Source: Clavelina lepadiformis (lineage: Eukaryota > Chordata > Ascidiacea > Aplousobranchia > Clavelinidae). Taken from it: 64,000 nucleotides of DNA. Positions 26,500 to 39,434 of this stretch are shown here, piece by piece (within the stretch, counting starts at the first letter, position 1; each line of letters starts with the position of its first letter). Below the pieces are notes generated by a model that did no database searches, was not told the DNA's origin, and saw only the letters and a list, made by a program, of their open reading frames with translations. Both the position numbers and the translations under genes were made by a program. The DNA lies in the NCBI RefSeq assembly GCF_947623445.1, contig NC_135240.1, forward strand, positions 8,556,001-8,620,000, written 5' to 3'.

Positions 26500-26639
26500 T
26501 TTTGCGTAATGAGATGTCGAGATTGACGGTACAATACTGCAATATAGACATGTTGCTATGCAGTGTGCACTTGGATGATATTTCTAAGTGAAGATGATAG
26601 CCTAGTTCCCATCACTAACCTATAAACTGTAGTACCCTT

Positions 26640-26672
26640 TAGTCTGGCAGTGCTTGAGCGCTGCACAGACTA
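26640..26672. other. Strong short hairpin
   Basis: TAGTCTGGCAGTGC and GCGCTGCACAGACTA pair over about 14-15 bp with one G-T and one bulge around a TTGA loop. It lies in intergenic DNA 40 bases left of the hAT element at 26710. Function unknown. Confidence 0.5.
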
Positions 26673-26709
26673 CCATATCATCACCAATCTATGATAGGAT
26701 AGCCTAGTG

Positions 26710-27173
26710 CAGGGGTGTCCAACCCATGGCCCGCGGGAAGGTTTTTAGTGGCCCGCGCGGTATTTGTTGAAATGACTTATATTATCAACTAAATGGCCTA
26801 CGTAATTTATGGCGAACTTATATTCCGAGAAATTGGCATTTATTGTTTGTTTAGTAATTTCTGATAGCCATGTGGAAAACTCGCTACGCATTGCTACATC
26901 GTCCATCTGACCGAATATTGCCAAACTTGTTAGGGAAAAACAGTGCCAAACTTCACATTGAAATGTTGACGTGTAGTAAAATCTTTGTTGAATTTATTAT
27001 ATCTTGGTATGTTTATTGTTCTTATAATTGTAAAAGAGGATAATACGTATTTCTAAGATTAGAATTTTGGTGTGAGGGTTTTAATTAGAAATTAGCAGTA
27101 AACACTCAAGTGGCCCACGCAATCATTCGTAAATCGCATGTGGCCATTAGGCCAAAAAGGTTGGACACCCCTG
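26710..27173. mobile_element. Non-autonomous hAT element with 8-bp TSD
   Basis: Perfect 13-bp terminal inverted repeats CAGGGGTGTCCAA / TTGGACACCCCTG enclose 464 bp. They are flanked by GCCTAGTG (26702-26709) and GCTTAGTG (27174-27181), an 8-bp duplication with one mismatch. The left subterminal part carries ATGGCCCGCGG and the right part TGGCCC-type repeats. No transposase remains. It lies about 600 bp upstream of the URB2 start codon. Confidence 0.9.
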
Positions 27174-27767
27174 GCTTAGTGCTACAGCCTACATGCTGTT
27201 GTAGTTTGACACTATAACGCTGTTGTATATTTTTTTATGAATGTCTGCTTGTTTTTCCCATGTAATTGCTTTGAATGTTTTGTGAATTTTGAAATAACTG
27301 CTTTGGTAATCCCAAATTGCTTAATATAATTTTTTAACTTATATCAAAGTAATAATATTAAATAATTTGCATACAGTACTTTATTGCATTTGCATGCAAG
27401 GATCATTGTCTTCATTCATCAGACTGTTACACTAGACTGGAAAGTATGTCAGTTTTCAATGGGCAATGTTTCATGCATAGATGCTACTTTAGGTTTGATG
27501 ATGTGTACTTAAACCTCAGTTTTTTTTGTTATTGCGAATTGTTGTTCACTTAACCATTTTTGTTCATTACATAAATCATCATGAATTTGGAAAACTTTAT
27601 CATGCTCGTTGACAAGCTGTGTCATGCATGTGTTTGCCAAATTCTCAGATTAATATTATTAATATTATTCAGGAACTTAAGTTTCAAATTTTAGTTATAA
27701 ATAAGCAATGGTTACTCTGCTTCAGTAATTACTATACTTCTGTAATTATAACTTTGGATACAGTGAT

Positions 27768-30700
27768 ATGGATGGACAGGATAAACTAATATTATTGACT
27801 CCAGGTCAGTGTGGCACAGATTTCCACAAACTACTATTGGACTTTCTTAAGTTGAAAACCCTTTACCAAAACAGGAAGTGTCCTGTTGGCTTATGTTATT
27901 TTAAAATGAAGAAGTGATATTTTAAACTTTTTCTCAAAATCACTTTGATAGGAGCATTTCACCAGCTTAATTGTGATGACACTCCACTCTCTGATCGCAA
28001 TAATTTAGCACGGTTTTTGTGGAAACACTCTTCAACGCCAAACATAGAGCAGTCTCTTCTTACCTGGTTGACTTCAACATTATCCACCACTTATAGCACC
28101 AACTACAAGTATGTGGCCTGAGTGATAGAAAGTGGTAGCAGAGCGAAACAGATGGTTGGGTTTAGAGTTGTGATAGTTTTTCTTTTTTTATAAAATTAAT
28201 TTGATTTTGTTGTCTTGTATGAATTCTTATTGTTTACTTTTCCAGATTTTCTGACGCCTATTCTGCTTTGTGGAAAACCCTTGCTGACGCTCTCAACAGT
28301 GAACGCATTAGTGTGTATTTAAATTCAAATGCTCAGGATATATTCATAAAATCATCATTTATAAAGGTAGATAGCCGATGTTTTTAATAGCATTGTTCAT
28401 ATTCGTCATGTGCACTCAGACATTTCCATGCTTTATTTGAGAGCTCTTGTGGATTTTGGTATGTGCTAGTTTTAAATGTGCTCTGGGTCATCGGAAATAA
28501 TTGGCATTGTATTTTATTATTCAGGTATGTATTGACGCACTTTCTACAGATACGTGTGAGGAAACTCTTATTGACATAATAGATGTTGGCCGTTGCCTTG
28601 TTAACCACAAAAAGATTTCCAGTGATCTTCGCCAGCAGTTTGTATCATTGTTGAAATTCATTAGTGCTCTGCTGAAAATGCTTGAAAAGTAAGATCATAG
28701 TTGTATAATATTGTTATATAATATAATATTTGAAACCCTATGACAAATTTTGAGGGATAGATATAGATAGGGTTAGATTAATGTGGAATGTTTGAGGTTT
28801 TGCTGTATGTGATCTATGGCATTTTAGGTAGTACTGGTTATTTACTAAAACTGTATTAATTGAAAGTGTTTGTGTTTACCATATACAGGTTAATCTGTGC
28901 ACCCTCAACAACACTTGTCTCAAAATGCATTTGCTTTGCAAAAGAGATTTTACTAAAGTTAGAAGTTTTATTGCATAGCCACAATCATCCGGGAAAGGTA
29001 TGGATTTGGCACACATCTTCGAAACCATTTAAAAAAAGTTGTCAATCTAAGGTGCCGTTCAACCAATCAGTAATTTTCTCTAGGCCTTCAGCAACTTCGT
29101 TGAATATTGTTTTCTATCTTGTTTGCAACTTCACATCTCATTAACCAAAAATGTAAATTTCAATGACGAAGAATTTATCAACCTGCTTGAAACTGTGATG
29201 AAAGCCGGACTTTTTGCAAGGTTTTTTTTACCATATCTTTTTTGTGTCTCTGTAAAAAGAATTTTTACAGTATTTAGTAAAGAGCATTGGAAATTTTTTT
29301 TGTTTAATGGAAAGTACTGCTCATTTGTAATGTAAGGCTGTATTTTATCACTTGTAATTGATCACAAACTCACAAGCCACATAACAAAAAATATATGTTA
29401 TATATATATTGTTATTTGTGTGTAAATATATACTAGAGCCCTACTGTCTGTGATTTATGTTCAGGAAGAATGCTGACTTGTTCAGTAAAGGTGTAAAAGG
29501 CATTTCTGGCTCTAATAGTAATAGTGGGAAGCACAGGAAAGCTGCTCAGACAACTGCCAAGTTTTGGTCTCAAATTGAAAACCTTGTGAAGACAGAAGAG
29601 GTTATACTGTACATAATGATATAGATAAATTTTGAGACTACCAATGGTTTGTATTTCATCTGCATCGCATTGAAAATTTAAGTGTTATGTGTCACTTTTT
29701 AATTTACAGAATCCTGATCTGATTGAAACTGTGTACAAATTGTTTCTTGATGCTTATAAAAAGTTCGATGTTATGACCAAGTTTTACTTCTTCATGCGGA
29801 TCTTATCATTCCTTTCCATTGAAAATTCTTCGACAAATATTCAACTTCTATCATCTTTATTAAAAGTAAACTAAATAAACTGACATGACTGCCAACTTCT
29901 TAATTAAATGGAATATGGGATATACCATGTGCATGTATTAATTGCAGCCATAATTTGACTATTTTAAGCTCAATCTCTATCACGAAGTGCATGAACGTGG
30001 TTTAGAAAGTCAATTTGGAAAAGAACAAAAAGATTGTTATTCAATGCTTTTACAAAAACTCATGGGTAGAAAGTAAGTTCAAGTCTATTAAACTATTTTA
30101 AGTTTGACAATAAATAAATACACTTCAAATGAATGAAAAACTTGCAGCACTTCTATCAATGTATTTTCAGATGTAGTGCACTTTGGTCATCATGTGTGGC
30201 AATTATAGCAAAATTGGAACATTCTCTGATTGAAAACAACGTAAAAGAGATTCTGATCAAAATTTTTGGTCAAATTTCCTCTGCTTGTGATGTAGATGAC
30301 AATGAGCTTAAGTGGTTGCCCAATATATTTGACTCATTGGCCGAAGTTTTTCAAAGCATCAGACAGGTATGCAACCTTTGTGTAACTAAACTAACCAAAA
30401 TGTGCTTTGGTAGTTTGACCACAAGAACCAAATTGAGTGAAATATGTTTAGTAACTGATTTATAGTCGTGATTTCTTGCACCAGAAGTATATATTGCTAA
30501 ATGTTAAATAAGAGTTTAAGCTAAGTACCTGTGCAATATTTTTGCAGCCTCTCGTCTTGCTCAACCATTTCCTAGATAGTTTATGTGAGTGCTGTTCAGA
30601 TGGACCAACTGGTTTCACCAAGATGTCTTTTATCAGCATTTCAAAATTATTTTCTGTTGCATTCACCTCAAACTGCATCACAGTTTGTCCACATAACACA

Positions 30701-33700
30701 ACATTAGATATTTGGGATGCTATTTCTGCAAAGTTAACATTATGCTTCCCAGAGTCCAAGCAGGTAATTTAACTCAAGCTTTTAGTCAAAGCTTTCGACC
30801 CATTGTATAAGTTATAGTTCTAGCTTGGTTAGTTTGCGGACAGAGATTTGCATTATATCGATACCTGTTTGATGTTTTCATAAAGTAGTTTGCTTTACTT
30901 TTCAGCATTCTGCATTTGGAACAATATCTGTGGGCCCAAAGAAAGGAAAAAAGCACAAACTTATCTCTGAAGAAGTCATTTCAAGCAAAAAGTTGAAAAC
31001 AGAATTGGATAGTAATACTTTAAAGTACTGCCTGATAGTTCTACTTTGCCGAGTGGTAGATGAAAGCCCGTTGTTAGGCATTTACCAACAGGTAAGTAAA
31101 AGTTGGTGGAGAAAGCTAATATGACTACATTATCTAACCAGTTATTTTTTATTAAAACATCAAAATATCTAATTTTTTTTTAGTTAAAGCCTTTACCATA
31201 TGCATTGTGCAGTTGTTACTGTTTGTTAGATCTCAGCTCGTCAAAAGCTCTATCGCCTCTTAGAAGATCAATGTCAACTTGTTGAATACCTCCACGATTT
31301 TGTAAAAAATAAAGAAACTTCACTTGTGGGACCGCTGTATCAATTAATGGTAGTGAGAGGACAATGTGAAATGGTGTTTCAGCGCTATTGTATTAAAGGT
31401 AAATTGTAAACAACTTGATGAAGCTATTTCTTTCCTATAGAAGTTGGAAATCGGTTTGCTAAAATTGTTAACTTGACATTATGCACTCAAGTTGGGCAAA
31501 TGGGTTTGTGTTTTTTCTGTAGTGTGGCAGTCAACGCCATAAAAATCTCAAACCCCAATTTTATTTGAAATAACTTCATTTATTTTATTAATTATTTGAA
31601 TATTTTATTTTAAATTCCCTTTCATTCTCGTGTGTCCTTATGTGCTTCACTTCATCAGTTTGATTAGCAGGGGCTGATGTGAAGCAGCATCTTCTGACTT
31701 ATAGTTTAGCTAAGTTTGTATCGAACATTTGATAGAGACACTTTCTTGGCTTTCTCATGTATTTGTGCTTGCTGGGAATGTCACTCAGCCTTTTTGAGGA
31801 GTCAGTTGGTGTCAGAAGTTTCAGCTATTTTCAATTATTATCAAAAATACTTTGTGTGCCACAGTATTATGAAATGAACAAACACAATGTTGCAATCTGT
31901 TCTTCTATTAACCTAATTCCACGTGCAACGTTTAATTAATCATTATTTTAGAGACTATCGGAATTCAAAATTTAAAATCATAGTAAGATATTAATGAAAA
32001 TTGCTACTGCTTTTTAGGGCACTCGGATGACTTTCCACAATTTGATGTGATTTCCAAACTAAGTGAGCTTGAAAGTTTGCGTGATGGACAGTTGTCGTTT
32101 TCTGCCAAATTTTATCTAAGAAAATTATTATGTTTTAAGCTGGAATGGCTCTGCTGGCAGCTTATGAACAGAACGGTATTAAATCAGGTAGATCATGTAT
32201 TAAAGCATAACACTCAACTTTTTTGAGACAATTTTATATTGTTTTGAATTTGCTAGATAAGCGTTGGAATTTGCAAAGTTGGGATTTTATTTCACGTTTA
32301 ATTCTTATTTTGCGCTAATATAGGAAGAAGATGACCTGTTGAAGCAAGTGCAATCATTAATGTGTAGTCTTGTACAATATTTGAACTGTGATGAATCGTC
32401 TATCAGTTTATGTGAATGGAATGGTGCACCAGAAACAATTAACTCAAATGGTGAGAAACGATGTGTTTTTCTTTAAGTGTAAGCCTTATAGGTGTGAATG
32501 TTGAGGATTTCTTGCAACCACTTTTTCATTTATATATTCGTATTTGATAGAAAAACTTAACATTGCCTCACTTCATTTGATACTGAACTACTCCGACCTG
32601 TTTCTCACGACTGGGTCTGAAGAAGTTTATAGCTCTATAGCTAAGATGATTCTCAAATCAAATCCGAGTGTAACCACGGAAAAGGTTTATTGTAGTATAC
32701 TTACATATTATTTCATGCATGTTTCCATTAAAACGACTTTAGAAGAAGAAGAAAAGTAACGTTTGTCAGTCATTGCTTTATGATTGAACTGTGACTAGGA
32801 AACAAATCTTGCTGTCTTGTTTATTCTATGTACAGCTAATTGGTAAACTTATTAATATTTTTTAGGTGATGAAACCAACAGTTTTTCTTTCAAATGCACC
32901 GATTCTAAAATCATTTCTTCAAACCTCGAATTTTCTCGAATGTAGAAATTTGCATTTTTGCATACTAAGGCACCTTACTTCCTCTATTCAAGACAAAATA
33001 AAAGGTTAGAAAAGTTATTATTTGATCACGCTTTAAAATCAATGATTGGCCTCTTTTAGTTATTTGAAACAATAGAACAAATGCTAACCATAATTGTGCT
33101 ATTATTTTTGGATGGTATTTTAATCTGGCTTTGCTATGTGTATTGCTCACAGAACTTGAAAAGAACAAACAAAAGCCTCTTACAGAAATTCTGTCGCTTG
33201 TTCAAAGAACGTTGGATGAACAGTGTGACTACGAACACAAGCAAATGCCAAATGTAATCAAAAAGATAATAGGAATGGCCACAAAATTTTCCAACAAACC
33301 TTTGAAAGTAATGCAACTTATGTTAAGTTTTCTGATGCGCTACCATATGTCATATGTATATCTGTAGAGCTTCAGTCATTACCAAACATATTACGTACAT
33401 ATTATTAAAATAAGCAGTATATTCTGGATTATGTAATTTTAGTAGAAAGCAACACTTCTGTTTGAGATAGGATATATATTTGGTTCTTGTGGCACATTGT
33501 AGCTAATCTTACTTACTGTCATATGGCAAAAAGTACCGGTATCTCATTTGTAGGAAATCACGATGAAGTCCATCTCTATCCTGTCTTGTATCCCAGTCTC
33601 TGGCCTTTGTAAAAGAGACGCAACAGCCATGACGATGCTCCTGCTGTGTAATTTGTATGTTTTGCACGTGAATGTTAACGCTAAATTGCAATGCATTTGT

Positions 33701-36700
33701 ATGCTTGACCACATAACAAGTGAGTTGTGCGTGTATTAATATCATGCTGGTTACTTTGTTGGTAATGACTTTATAACTAAAAATAAGTGATCTGCAATTG
33801 TAATTTTTTTAGGTGGTGCAAGAAATTGGAATATTTTCTATGTTCTCCCTTTTAATTTTTTTGTTTCATTTGTCACTGAGGAGTTGGATTGGTGAGACTG
33901 CATTCATTTAATAATAAATTATATGTTAATTGCATGTGTAGAAAAGCTTTAAGTGTTTGTCTACTGTTTCTGTACCATTATGAATGAAAGAAATTTTACT
34001 CGTTTTACATTTTATTTTTGTTATTATCAAGTTATTTTGTATTTCTCTTCTTATTTTATCTGTGCCATTGCGCTGCATTTCAATACCAATTTACCAGTAA
34101 GTCTTTGTTACAGTTGTAGTGAAGCCGAATATCAAGCTTCTTTGAAAAGGATTCTTGGAAGTTTAATGAAGTTCCACATTTTTAACATGACTGAAGAAAC
34201 AAAGAATTTAATCGATAAAGTAAAAAGAGCTTCCTTTGAATTCATTATTTGTAACTTAAACAACATAACTCAAATAGTAAACAAGTGATCTTGATTTTGC
34301 CATTTTAGGTGTGCAGCTCATTTGATAATGAAGAACCAAAAGAAGCCAATTTGACAATTCAAACATTTACAATATTATTGGAAAACTGCTCGTCCATGAT
34401 CTTGAAGCAATTGAAACCTTCTGGTGTGAGCAAATACGTCTATGCACAAGACGCGTTTAATGGTAGTTACACGATCACGAAAACTTTGTCAACTTCTTAT
34501 CTGGACCCAAAAAAACAGCACCTGAAAGTGCTGCTGAAAAAAGGAAAAAGTGTCAATGAAAGTTCTGGACGAGAAAAAGTTCTTCATTACAGTATTAAAG
34601 TTTTAGAAAAAATAATTAAAGGTAAACTTATTAATGTTTAGCATTTCCTACAAGTTTTCATATGTTTCCATATGAATTTTTAGATTAATGAACCATGTCC
34701 ATGTATTGTAACCATGTATAGTGATTTGGAGTAGATACTTATTTTGTATATGTTTTATTTCAGTTGCTACAAAAACGCTGTATAAAACAGAGGTTTTGAA
34801 AACAAATCCAGAATTAGTAAAGTCTTGTTTTCTTGCTAATTTCGCTTTGGATGTGTTAGATAATGTGAATGCAGATTACAGTCACATTAAGGAATTTCTG
34901 GATCACATTGATATGTCTGCCATCATTCAGAATTTTTCAAAGGATTTACATGAAAGTATTAGGTATGTAATATTGTCTTAATCATATTTTTTATGATGCA
35001 AAATTTTCAGTATGTCATGCTGTTGCTTGGATTTTTACAGCTTACGGTTATTTTAGTCAATATGTTCTTACCAGTTGTGGTATTTAATTAATTATTAATG
35101 TTAATCTTTCATAAACCTTCGTTTTCAGTAACTTGCATTGGCATACAGCAAGCTTGCAATTAATTTTATTGTACTTCGAGCTACAAGTTTATTTACAACA
35201 GAAAAATGTGAGTTAATGCAAATGAAGTATTTAGCAAAGCATGAAACATAGTGTATCTCTATTTGACGATGGATGTTTACAAACGCAATTCTTTCGCATC
35301 CAATATTACAGGTTTCAGATGTGGTTAATCTTTCCAGCAGTGTAAGAAAAGAAGTTTTATTATCCCTGATTAATAGTTCTTCTTCCTCAGTTATCAGTTC
35401 ATCGCCCTATATGAGCATGTTGCTTGACAGAATAATTGTTGTAAACATGTGGCTGCTGTCAAGTTTGGAAGATACTAAAGGTAATTTGTCTGAGCAATCT
35501 AACAGAATATTGCTATTTGCAGATGATAGGCTAAATAGGTAACTGTGACCTACCATTGGCAACCAAAAGCCTGTGAAATATACAATAATCTTACCTTTAA
35601 TTAAGTATGATTTATATTTTTCTCTAGATGTTTTTATAACAAACGTAAAACGCTTTCAACAAGCAACTCACGTGGAAGTAATTATGTCACAATTGAAATT
35701 CATCCACCTTCTAACGGCGTGTTATGACCCTAAATCTAGAAAATTTGAATCAGTTCCACCTGTTGAGCAAATCCCAGAACATGAAAGTAACCAAGGTGTG
35801 TTCTTGTTCTGTTGTGATAAAATACCTAAAGCAGTATTTTTTATGCTTTACACTAGAGTACTGTGATTGTAAGTAATGCATCATTTCTATTTCTCATGTT
35901 ACTGTATAATGTATATACTAAAGTTGTTCAATTGTAACAAAATTCTTCTTGATAAACATGAGATCAAATTGGTAAATATGAGGTAATTTTTTGTAAATGG
36001 ATGGATTTTTTGTAAATAAGGTTTAGAGCTGGAGTAACTATGCATTTATATTCGTAGCAGGAAGCGAAGAAACGTCTGTTGCTGTGCTTTCCTCGAACAT
36101 CTTAATTGTTATTTTTTGCTATAAAATTTCAATTATCATTAGGGAATTTATTCTTTTTAGAGAATGATGAAACCAAATTTTCCAACCCAGTTCATTTTGA
36201 ACATGTTAAGTTCTTGAGAGATTCCCTTGATGCTGCTGTCAATCATTTGGAACGCTCTACACAAGGCTTTCCGTTGCTTCAAATTTCAAATGATGATGTT
36301 GTATTGTTTCCACTTGTTCTTTCCACAATTGCTGAAATCATAAATTTAGGACCGGTAAGTAACATACTTTTTCACTTCAAAGTACAGCTGTTAGTTCGAA
36401 TACAGTGATGTCGCCGTGGTTCTGATATGCTTTGTTCTCAAAAAGTAGATACGGTAAGTTGATTACTATAAAGCATGATTTTCAAATAGGTAATCATGGC
36501 GTTGTTATTTTGTACAGGGAGTTATTAAGACACGTCAAGTACCAGTTACATTTTCAGCAATTTTTAGGATGGATTTTCATCATATTTACAGTGCTCATTC
36601 TGGTAAGTTATTTTGGGGATGCTGCGTCATCATAATTTTGATCTTCTGACCAAGGAACGTTTTTGCTCGACTTAAATACGACGATGATTCCTCATCGCGC

Positions 36701-38030
36701 GCGCCCTGGCTAGCCTTTGTGCAAGCTCCGATTTACACTCACTTTTTATTTGTTAATAGTAAAAGAAAGCCAGTTTCGATTTGTTTATGTAAACGTTAAC
36801 TCATTTTTTAATATCGCTTTACCCGAATTCGGGGCTGTTCACCAGGACCACTGAACAGGAGCAAGCATCGTTATTGCTTTGACCAAGGGCATTGCAACAG
36901 TACCGCCACTGCGTATCAAACACGTGTCGCATTAAGCAAACCCAGTGCTCCAACCGCTCTGCTACCGAGCCCAAAAAATATCTTTAATCATTGTAATTCT
37001 TATTAAACATAAAATTTGTTGTTTGATTATGCTAGGCCACTGAATATACGCATATACTGGTATTCTAATCACTGGTATTCTATTCATATACTGGTATTCT
37101 ATTAATCACTCTGCACCAAATTTTTAATTTTTTAGATCAATTTTGCAAGGTTGTTTTGTCGACATGCGACGTTCTAAATTCTGTTCTCAACCAGCACAAA
37201 ATGGCAGTACCGGGGATTGTGCCACATATTCTCTCCGCATGCAGGAAACTTCTTATATGCATCATGCATGTGGCAGGGTGAATAATGCTGGAATAATTGA
37301 TCTAACTGTTACTCCTGTGCCGCTTTCAACCTTTACTTATTGACGATAACTTATGTAGGAAAATATCTAATGGTCGAAATTATCAACAAAGTCTCTCGTT
37401 ATCTGAAGTCGAAGATTGTGCGCGTCAGTTGGAAAGAATTTGCCTCAACATCTCTTCTAATTACGCGTCATATTTCAAACGTGTAAGTAATGCAAGTGTT
37501 TCAGCATTTTCTTAATGCTAGTCTCTTCTTTTGACTAGCCTGTTATGAAAACATTTTGTTAATTTTCGTTAAATTTAGACAAAATGCCCAAACCATTTCG
37601 GCACCTACTTAAATCTATTCTGACCTATTTAAAATAAATCGAGTTATATTTTGCAGTGTGTTGCGTATATTGTTGCTGACTACGCACATGGACTAACTGT
37701 CAATTTGATACATCTCAGCGTAAAGGTAAATCAGAAGTAATAAGTACGGCAATGCTATTGCTACCAAAATACACTAGAAATATATGTAACATTGGTTAAT
37801 AAAATAGAAGATAAATGCAACATAGCTTTTGTAGACTTCACAACCAAGGTATTAAAGAAGCACTTGTTTTGCAGAAACCTTTACAGACGTCAATGTATTA
37901 TCTTGTTTCACTTTGTGATGAACATAGTGTTGCCATGCTGAAGACGACCCTTCGTCCAGGCGTTAGAGATGTCTTTAGAAAATTTTACCAAGACTACGTT
38001 AAATATTTCAAATACACTGGTCGCGTCTGA
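27768..38030 (+). CDS. URB2: URB2 (Npa2), nucleolar pre-60S ribosome biogenesis protein
   Basis: Thirty-one exons whose phases all agree: 27768-27804, 27952-28108, 28246-28366, 28525-28688, 28889-28997, 29084-29220, 29465-29600, 29710-29865, 29969-30072, 30171-30366, 30548-30763, 30906-31091, 31230-31398, 32018-32187, 32324-32450, 32551-32684, 32866-33004, 33153-33307, 33813-33891, 34098-34276, 34309-34621, 34764-34962, 35129-35207, 35312-35480, 35628-35795, 36161-36354, 36518-36602, 37136-37277, 37359-37482, 37657-37725, 37875-38030. Total 1522 residues, against about 1524 in human as I recall. The C-terminus is diagnostic: DCARQLERI, then IVADYAHG, and TTLRPGVRDVFRKFYQDYVK resembles human [20 protein letters not shown]. 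An internal VYKLFLDAYKKF matches human LYKLFLDSYF. A basic KKGKKHK near residue 560 could aid nucleolar import. URB2 acts with URB1 in large-subunit rRNA processing. The exon at 34098 uses an acceptor (ACCAG) chosen by phase; a downstream one is possible. Confidence 0.94.
36640..36972 (-). repeat. tRNA-headed SINE-like repeat, copy B (best copy)
   Basis: On the minus strand it begins GGGCTCGGTAGCAGAGCGGT, and TAGCAGAGCGG matches the tRNA A box consensus. The body continues with the block around ACTGTTGCAATGCCC, then CTGTTCAGTGGTCC, then a GAGCTTGCACAAAGGC block, and ends with GGAATCATCGTCG and a tail around AAGTCGAGC. It lies in URB2 intron 27 and shares body blocks with copies at 6664, 24096, 50728 and 54136. 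A perfect B box is not evident. Confidence 0.55.
37045..37110. repeat. Short direct repeats (ACTGGTATTCT)
   Basis: Three copies of ACTGGTATTCTA/T occur within about 60 bases in URB2 intron 27, just before the exon at 37136. They end next to the branch-point region; no function is claimed. Confidence 0.6.
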
Positions 38031-38165
38031 TGCATGAATTTTTGTTCGTAACAACTACATGTGTTCAAGCACAGAAAAAACATTAGCTTGTGTACTTTGC
38101 TGGCTGAAAGGTGAAGTTTTGAACAAGCGAAAGGCACAAAGCCATAGATTTTTGCCCGTGCTGGT

Positions 38166-38312
38166 TGTTACAGGCAACCATTACTTTAATAATTATTTTC
38201 GAGCACGTTTTAGCCTTTTCGACTTTTTCCCGTTCATTAGCGCATGGTCATAACAACTGGCTGGATTTTATCGATCCTACCGCGCTTTAGACGAAAAATA
38301 GAATGATTAATT
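38166..38312. repeat. Dispersed repeat family R1, copy 1
   Basis: Shares with 46041-46200 the ordered blocks GTTAC-GGC/AGCnATTA, ATTATTTTnGAGCA, TTTnAGCCTTTTCG, TTCATnnGC, CTGGnTTnAT and GAnAAAAATA-AATGATT. It begins about 135 bp after the URB2 stop. It has no coding capacity. The class is unknown. Confidence 0.55.
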
Positions 38313-39434
38313 TTTACACAGATAAAAAGCGTGAAGCCAAGTTGGGTCTTAGCCGTCCTGCGCGGAGGTAAAAAATTCCGACCCATTTCCAGTGGTTTTT
38401 AGGATTGCATTGATTTTGAGGCAAAAAGGTTTTAACGGTTGTGTCGAAAATCCCCGTGGCATGGACCAATTGCCGACCTCCCAAAAACGCTGGCGCCCGT
38501 TTTCGATCATGCAAATCATAACTGTGAATGTTACTAGAGAATGTCATGTTTACAATAGACACCGTGTTATAAGAAGATAACGTAAATAGTTTGAAGTAAT
38601 TCATAAATAAACACGGCCAAAATAAGAAACAAAAAACAATTGGTGGAAACACGAAGCTACAGATTATTTTTCGAACAACTAAATTATTGATGATTTTTTA
38701 ATCTCAATCTCCTTTGCAAGTTTCTTTCCACAGAAAAAAAATAACAAGATTCGATAGTCTATAAATTTGAGATCAACGAATATTGTGTAAAGTAAACGAT
38801 AAGTTAGTGTTAAATAATGGTATGGCTATCAATAAAGTTGGATGTCGATGTAATTTGAGCTTTTGAGCCAAAATGGGTTTCGATGAGACATGATTAAATT
38901 TTTTTCCTTCTCAGTCAGAAACGGCCACCCTGTGACTTCTGAGAGTTATACACCTCACGCTACGCCACTATCGACAAACGCTCAAAATTAACTGATTTAC
39001 TAGTATTCTAAAAGATTGTTTAAAAATAAAATTTCATCAGCTTAAAACTCGTTTATGTTGCGAAAAGTCAGAAAAAATGGATGATTTTGGTCATTTCAAG
39101 AAGTGTATTGTTTATTTTTCGTCATTGTCTGCGTGGGAAAAGGAATGGCTTAAAGGTACAGGAATAATGTAATCAAATGATAGAAATGAATAATGGTTAA
39201 CACGGCCACTAAATCCAACATTCAGTAAATAAGTAATCAAGTAACAAAAAAGTAATAACAACAACAAAACAGTCGTCTAAATAAAGTCTAAGAGAAGTCT
39301 GAAACTTCATTTTTGCGTTTAAAGCAACCAAGTAGATGGTTATTATATTATGCGAAAAATTAAATAATAAGTTTGTTGGTCGCGATAATTTCAACCGGTG
39401 GTTTCAGTGTTTAAATTGATTTTTTTTGGCTTAC

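Noticed and set aside
33509-33745. 78-codon minus-strand frame in URB2 intron 18
   Set aside because: No family motif or splice support; it lies in the intron between phase-matched URB2 exons.
38925-38990. tRNA gene on the minus strand
   Set aside because: The A-box-like stretch is present, but there is no B box or acceptor stem; at most a decayed SINE head.
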